A stretch of DNA of 64,000 nt from Halonotius sp046719765 (lineage in GTDB: Archaea > Halobacteriota > Halobacteria > Halobacteriales > Haloferacaceae), in contig NZ_JABEBY010000003.1 of the NCBI RefSeq assembly GCF_046719765.1, positions 124,001 to 188,000 on the forward strand. The letters run 5' to 3'. Positions 60,022 to 64,000 of this stretch are shown in pieces (the stretch's first letter is position 1; each line of letters begins with the position of its first letter). Both the position numbers and the translations under genes were made by a program. A model generated the notes under the pieces. It was not told the origin of the DNA. It saw only the letters and a list, made by a program, of their open reading frames with translations, and did not search any database.

Positions 60022-60462
60022 TCACTCCATCTCGTCGTCCGTCGCCTCGAAGGCCGGTCGGTACTGCTCGCCAAACGCTCGTCGCCGAACCGTCGCTGCG
60101 GCCGCCTCGGGTTCGTTCTGATAGGTTGCCGCCACGACCGTCTCGGCGAACAGGACTGGGTGCCAGACGACTGACGGAACATCGTCGCTGCCGAGCATTT
60201 CAACACTATAGTCGGGGTGATCGTCACACCACGACTCGAAGGCCGCGCGGTCGCCGTGGTGAACCTCCAACAGGGAGGCAAACAGCGCGTCGCGGGCGGT
60301 TTCGATCACGTCGCTCGTGACACGGTCGTCGTACTCCTCGGGCGCAAATTCCATCGCCTTCGCCGTCTCCTTGACGACGATCTGGGCGGTCGAGCCCAGC
60401 GATTCGTAGGCTTCCTCGGCCGCGTCGATCGTCTCGGGGGCGTAGACGCCATCGGTCTCCAT
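60022..60462 (-). CDS. DUF5809-like protein
   Basis: This 146-residue acidic protein resembles haloarchaeal DUF5809. Features are METDGVYAPETIDAAEEAYESLG, a helix with IVVKETAKAMEFAPEEYDDRV and a conserved VVWHPVLFAETVVAATY. Function is unknown. It starts at an ATG at 60462 and is 22 bases downstream of the DUF5810-like gene, with which it is likely co-transcribed upstream of the eif2g operon. Confidence 0.75.
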   Translation of the reverse strand: METDGVYAPETIDAAEEAYESLGSTAQIVVKETAKAMEFAPEEYDDRVTSDVIETARDALFASLLEVHHGDRAAFESWCDDHPDYSVEMLGSDDVPSVVWHPVLFAETVVAATYQNEPEAAAATVRRRAFGEQYRPAFEATDDEME

Positions 60463-60484
60463 ACCGGGGGAAGTCACTGCCGCG

Positions 60485-60895
60485 TTAGGACTCTTGTTGT
60501 TCGTCGTCGCCCTGCATCTCCCGGGTGAGCTCGCGGGCCTCCTCGATGATCGCCTGGGCGTCGGCATCAAGGGTGCTGTCGGCGGCGTTGCGTGCCGACG
60601 CCTCGCTGTCGATCCCGTTTGGCAGGCCACTCGCGGGTTCAGGGTCACTATGGCTGTGCTCGCTCGGGCCGCTATGGCTGTGGTCGCCAACGTGCTCGTG
60701 GTCGTCGGTCGTTTCGGCGTGGTCGACGACGCGATCGCCAAGCGTGTCACGCGAGAGTCCGTCCCAGTCGGTGACAGTGTCGTCCAACCATGCCTCGTGG
60801 TCGCCGCCGTGGAGGATCGCGGTGACAGCGAGGTGATCGGCCAGTGGCTCGCCGCCACCGAACGGGGCCGCACAGACCGGACACAGATAGCTCAT
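60485..60895 (-). CDS. DUF5810-like zinc-finger protein with His-rich stretch
   Basis: This 136-residue protein has an N-terminal CxxC (YLCPVCAAP) plus His residues (ADHLAVTAILHGGDHEAW) suggesting a C2H2-like finger. A His/Glu/Ser-rich stretch (about 65-85: HEHVGDHSHSGPSEHSHSD) may bind metal. It resembles haloarchaeal DUF5810. It lies just upstream of DUF5809 in the same direction. Function is unknown. Confidence 0.72.
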   Translation of the reverse strand: MSYLCPVCAAPFGGGEPLADHLAVTAILHGGDHEAWLDDTVTDWDGLSRDTLGDRVVDHAETTDDHEHVGDHSHSGPSEHSHSDPEPASGLPNGIDSEASARNAADSTLDADAQAIIEEARELTREMQGDDEQQES

Positions 60896-60959
60896 GGGTG
60901 GTGTAGCATCGACACCGGCAAAACAGCACTGCTCGTGGCCGTGCAGCGAGGCGGTCGCG

Positions 60960-61457
60960 CTACGAGCCCTCAAAGATGCTCGTTCGCTCCGGCTGTTTCG
61001 CCAACACGATCGCATCCTCGCCGTCGTCGTAATACCCCGACAGACACGTCACCGGCTCGAACCCCTCAGATCGGTACAGCTCTCGGGCGGGAGTGTTGTG
61101 TTTGCGAACCTCAAGTTTGATCCGGCCGACACCCTCGACCGTGAGTCCCAGCACCGCCCGCTGAAGGAGGCGACGGCCGATCCCGTTGCCCTGCGCTGTC
61201 GGGTGGACGGCGAGATCCTTGATGTGGCCGATATCACGGCCGTAGGTCGGCGTCACGTCGCCGACGACGTAGCCCGCAACCGAGCCGTTTGTTACGGCGA
61301 CCAGAAAGTTTGGTTCGTCGAGAAACCCCTCGAAGACAGGGTAGGGCCACGGCTGGTCAAAGACCTGCGTTTCGATCCGGTAGATCGACAGCAGGTCGGC
61401 GCGGGTGGCCTCCCGTATCAGCGGGCTGTCGTCACCCGTGAGGATCGATGTCGCCAC
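60960..61457 (-). CDS. rimI: RimI-like N-terminal acetyltransferase
   Basis: This 165-residue GNAT enzyme acetylates protein N-termini. The acetyl-CoA motif is QGNGIGRRLL (about 89-98) and the substrate segment DLAVHPTA; the C-terminal has ELYRSEGFEPV and CLSGYY, as in archaeal RimI/Ard1. A GTG at 61457 gives the usual start; the sequence before it is not conserved. Its role in the DUF5810/5809 cluster is not clear. Confidence 0.86.
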   Translation of the reverse strand: MATSILTGDDSPLIREATRADLLSIYRIETQVFDQPWPYPVFEGFLDEPNFLVAVTNGSVAGYVVGDVTPTYGRDIGHIKDLAVHPTAQGNGIGRRLLQRAVLGLTVEGVGRIKLEVRKHNTPARELYRSEGFEPVTCLSGYYDDGEDAIVLAKQPERTSIFEGS

Positions 61458-61530
61458 GACTACAGATACCGCTACGGGCCGGATAGTAAAAAGACGCTGG
61501 CTTGCGGGGGTGATACAGTCAACACGTTCG

Positions 61531-63507
61531 TTACCCGTCGTCGGCGTCAACGTAGGCGTCGACGAGCTTGCGCTGGGCAGCCCGGAGATGTTGGTGGAAC
61601 GTCTGGCGGGTGATATCCATCGTGTCGGCGATCTCCGAGCCGTCGACCGGCCGCGGCCACTCGAAGTAGCCGTTGAGCGCGGCGGCCTCCAAGGCCTCCT
61701 GTTGGCGGTCGGTGAGTCGCTCGTCGATCTCGGCGGTAAACTCGTTGAGCTGGCGGGTGTGGCGATCACGCTGGGTACGCGCCCGGAGATCCACACACTC
61801 GTAGTGCTCGCCAAGCAGCTCCAGCAACGACCGCACGTTTCGATCCGGTGGCGTCTCAACGGTTAGGACGGCCCCGTCGGCCGTCGCCGTGATACCGGTC
61901 ACGACCGCCCCATGGTCGGCCAACAGCGCGGCCGGCGCGGTCGTCTCGACGGTCACCGCGATCGTCCGATCGGTATCGGTCGCCGAAACGGTGCGGGCAT
62001 CGGTCACAAACGCCAGCGATTCCAGCTCGGCGGTCGGCACCGTACAGGATTCGGCGGCGAGATACCATTCGTGGCACCCGTCGTCGGCCCGTGTTGTCCC
62101 GACGCGTTCGACCGGCGTCCCGAGGGTATCGGCGATCTGTGACAGCGAGACGGTGGGGTCGCGGATATCGATCTGGAGTTCGGTGACCTGGTCGGTCGTC
62201 AGCACCTGCGTTGTTTCGACGGCGTGAATCCCGTTGGCGATCATTCTGGCGAGCGAGGCGATGATCGTCTGTTCGCGGTCGTCGAGCATGTCGCCGTCGG
62301 TCGCATAGACGCCGAGGAACCCATACCGGCGATCACCGTAACACAGCGGGACGACCAACAGCCGTTCGGCGTCAGCCATCGCCGGCGTCAGGTCGCCGTC
62401 GACACAGGTCGAACACCGTCGTGGCTCGTCGGCGTCAATCGCTTCGCGGATCGGGGGAGCCAGCTCCGCGCGTGGCACCGACGACGGCGGAGAGCAGCCG
62501 CTGCTGGCGGCGATCGTAAACGTCTCGCCGTCAGCACGGCCGATCCAGCCGGCGGTGTACCCCGGCTCGTCGGCGACCGCCTCACAGACCTGGTGTTCGA
62601 TCACCTCGCGGTCGGTGGCGTCGATGAGCACGGCAGAGACATCGCTGAGCAATCCATCGATCCGATCGAGGAGCCGGCGGAGCGTTTGGCGGTGCTGGCT
62701 GAGTTTCTCGGCGCGCTCCTCGGCGAGCTCCATGGCCTCCCGGCGGTCGGTCACATCGATCTGAAAGCCGACGTAGTGGGCGAGCTCGTCGTTCTCGTCG
62801 AAGATCGGAGCGATCGTCAGCTCGTTCCAAAACGGCGTGCCATCCTTGCGGTAGTTCCGCAGCTCAACGGTCGTCGGCTCCTCGTTGGCGATCGCCTCCG
62901 CGAGCCGCGCTTTTGTCGCCGAATCGGTGCCCAACCCCTGCAGGAGACGTGGGTTGCGGCCGAGCATCTCCTCGGTGTCGTAGCCGGTGAACTCCTCCCA
63001 CGTCTCGTTGACGTAGACAAGCGGGTTATCCCCAAGGTCGGGATCGGTCAGGCTGACGCCGATCGGGGCGGCCTCGACCGCCCGCTGGAGCTCTGTCGGC
63101 GCGGGTTCGTGGCCGGAGATATCCTGTGGTGGTGGCTGACCGTCACCAGCGGTCGACGCCGGCAACGCCTCAAGCAGTCGCTCGGGCGTGTCAGCACCGT
63201 TTTTGTGGACATACCGGTCAACGTCGGTGTCGAACGACAGCGGCAGCTCACCTTCGTCGACCTCGGTCAGCAGAATGAACGGGAGCTCCGGGGCAAGTTG
63301 GCGGACAGCCGACCGGAGGGCCAGCCCGTCGTCACCCGGGAGGGCGTACTCGCTGATGAGACAGTCGAAGGATGCCGTCCCGATCATCCCAAGGGCGGTC
63401 GTGGCAGTCTCGACGGTCTGCACCTCACAGCCGGCGGCCGCAAGCGCGTCGGTTAGCCGGTCTCGGTCGTCGGAGCTGTAGACCGCCAGCACACGCAGTG
63501 CGGACAT
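61531..63507 (-). CDS. Bat-family regulator: receiver-LOV-like PAS-GAF-Bat HTH
   Basis: This 658-residue protein has an N-terminal receiver (about 4-118), a LOV-like PAS domain (about 138-255; YVNETWEEFTGYDTEEMLG), a coiled linker, a GAF domain (about 285-435) and a C-terminal bacterio-opsin activator segment with HTH_10 (about 590-652; LTDRQQEALEAAALNGYFEWPR, shown in part). The receiver has Glu53 (ISEYALPG) in place of the phospho-acceptor Asp. The LOV-like motif GRNPRLLQG has Pro186 where photoactive LOV proteins have Cys. It is divergent from halorhodopsin and may control it. Bat relationship is confident; the light or phosphorylation role is unlikely. Confidence 0.9.
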   Translation of the reverse strand: MSALRVLAVYSSDDRDRLTDALAAAGCEVQTVETATTALGMIGTASFDCLISEYALPGDDGLALRSAVRQLAPELPFILLTEVDEGELPLSFDTDVDRYVHKNGADTPERLLEALPASTAGDGQPPPQDISGHEPAPTELQRAVEAAPIGVSLTDPDLGDNPLVYVNETWEEFTGYDTEEMLGRNPRLLQGLGTDSATKARLAEAIANEEPTTVELRNYRKDGTPFWNELTIAPIFDENDELAHYVGFQIDVTDRREAMELAEERAEKLSQHRQTLRRLLDRIDGLLSDVSAVLIDATDREVIEHQVCEAVADEPGYTAGWIGRADGETFTIAASSGCSPPSSVPRAELAPPIREAIDADEPRRCSTCVDGDLTPAMADAERLLVVPLCYGDRRYGFLGVYATDGDMLDDREQTIIASLARMIANGIHAVETTQVLTTDQVTELQIDIRDPTVSLSQIADTLGTPVERVGTTRADDGCHEWYLAAESCTVPTAELESLAFVTDARTVSATDTDRTIAVTVETTAPAALLADHGAVVTGITATADGAVLTVETPPDRNVRSLLELLGEHYECVDLRARTQRDRHTRQLNEFTAEIDERLTDRQQEALEAAALNGYFEWPRPVDGSEIADTMDITRQTFHQHLRAAQRKLVDAYVDADDG

Positions 63508-63615
63508 GGCAGTTGGTTAGCGTCGAACGGCTAAATAGCTACGCTAGATGCTGACACCAGCGATCCGATCACCGCGGCACAATCGGGGCCGAAAACTAAC
63601 GATTGTGATAAAATG

Positions 63616-63644
63616 ATTGGCGATAGCCCAATTGATTTTAGTAG
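63616..63644 (+). promoter_or_regulatory. hop promoter: ATTGG-N7-CCAAT repeat and TATA-like box
   Basis: An inverted repeat ATTGG (63616-63620) and CCAAT (63628-63632) lies directly before TTTTAGTA (63637-63644), which is TATA-like and 27-34 bases upstream of the hop ATG at 63671. This is a plausible upstream activator site for the divergent Bat-like regulator, as bop in Halobacterium has a palindromic site beside its TATA box. Confidence 0.5.
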
Positions 63645-63670
63645 ACACCGTGTCATAGTGCAGACGGATT

Positions 63671-64000
63671 ATGGCAATACCAACAGCAGCCTCGACACCG
63701 GCAGTGGCATTGACAGCTGATCTCACCCAAGCCGAGTTGTTCACACAGATCGCCGGAAACGCGTCGCTGTCGGCCTCGTTTTGGATCAATATCGCGCTGG
63801 CCGGGGTTGCGATTCTCCTCTTTGTGTATATGGGGCGCAACGTCGCCGACTCGCGCGCGCAACTGATCTTTGTGGCGACGATGATGGTGCCGCTGGTATC
63901 GATCTCCAGCTACACCGGCCTTGTCTCGGGGTTGACCGTAAGCGTCATCAGTGTCCCGTATCCCGGCGGCGGCTCCGAGGAGGTGCTCATCATGTGGGGC
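63671..64000 (+). CDS. hop: halorhodopsin (3' end beyond the window)
   Basis: The 110 residues present cover the N-terminus and helices A-B and the loop to helix C. They match halorhodopsin: ALTADLTQAELFTQIA, INIALAGVAILLFVYMGRNV and SISSYTGLVSGLTVSV, with the extended B-C loop typical of chloride pumps (VPYPGGGSEEVLIMWG). The Schiff-base lysine and the ion-path residues would lie past the right edge, so pump type is inferred from this part. The gene is divergent from the Bat-like regulator with 163 bases between. Confidence 0.88.
   Translation, partial: MAIPTAASTPAVALTADLTQAELFTQIAGNASLSASFWINIALAGVAILLFVYMGRNVADSRAQLIFVATMMVPLVSISSYTGLVSGLTVSVISVPYPGGGSEEVLIMWG

Noticed and set aside
1..64000. 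tRNA or rRNA genes
   Set aside because: Scanning for GGTTCGAAT-type T-arm sequence and cloverleaf-like stretches in spacers gave no candidate I could support by eye.

Overview
The window comes from a haloarchaeon (class Halobacteria). The DNA is GC-rich, the proteins are strongly acidic, secreted proteins carry twin-arginine/lipobox leaders, and the gene set is typical of the class: halorhodopsin, a Bat-like regulator, digeranylgeranylglycerophospholipid reductase, GTP-dependent dephospho-CoA kinase, eIF2-gamma and Rpo7/Spt4. I cannot name the genus. The window is chromosomal, gene-dense and mostly housekeeping. I found no tRNA, rRNA, CRISPR array or intact transposase.

Layout. 1-12,207: a DNA polymerase X cut by the left edge, a phosphodiesterase-like protein, a sensor kinase, small haloarchaeal proteins, a DHH phosphoesterase, an aldo/keto reductase, methylglyoxal synthase, lipoproteins and TruD. 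12,264-20,191: a universal stress protein, a TauE/SafE exporter with a micro-protein and a cysteine-containing HTH regulator, a glutamine amidotransferase, a divergent thioredoxin / thioredoxin-reductase pair, a kinase with a Cys/His-containing PAS domain, and DoxX. 20,491-22,882: a nickel module (NicO transporter divergent from NikR) and a ZIP transporter. 22,895-31,359: a sulfur-trafficking block made of CoA-disulfide reductase-rhodanese, DsrE-like protein, TusA, rhodanese-MBL persulfide dioxygenase-like protein, a two-gene YeeE/YedE thiosulfate-type transporter and a PiT/CysP-like permease. 32,153-38,965: cytochrome oxidase subunit I with tiny membrane proteins, a 7TM sensor kinase and a MinD ATPase. 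39,010-47,684: acetyl-CoA synthetase, a FIST / sensor-kinase pair, a flavin reductase and the KorAB 2-oxoacid:ferredoxin oxidoreductase. 47,715-55,675: lipoproteins, a 336-bp palindromic MITE-like element, geranylgeranyl reductase and membrane proteins. 55,781-61,457: a coiled-coil protein and the conserved archaeal information-processing operon eIF2-gamma / PIN / rpo7 / spt4 / dephospho-CoA kinase, preceded by DUF5809- and DUF5810-type proteins and RimI. 61,531-64,000: a Bat-family regulator divergent from halorhodopsin, which the right edge cuts.

The most interesting parts are: (1) the dispersed sulfur/persulfide gene set, whose promoters carry TTGTA/TACAA-type or other palindromes and which has a candidate three-cysteine HTH regulator; (2) the Bat-like protein, which has a LOV-like domain without the photoactive cysteine and a receiver without the phospho-acceptor aspartate, beside halorhodopsin; (3) the 336-bp palindromic element; and (4) the NikR/NicO operator region. 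Family names (DUF numbers) are from memory of protein motifs and were not searched. Start codons were chosen by family length, codon position and upstream TATA or Shine-Dalgarno sequences.
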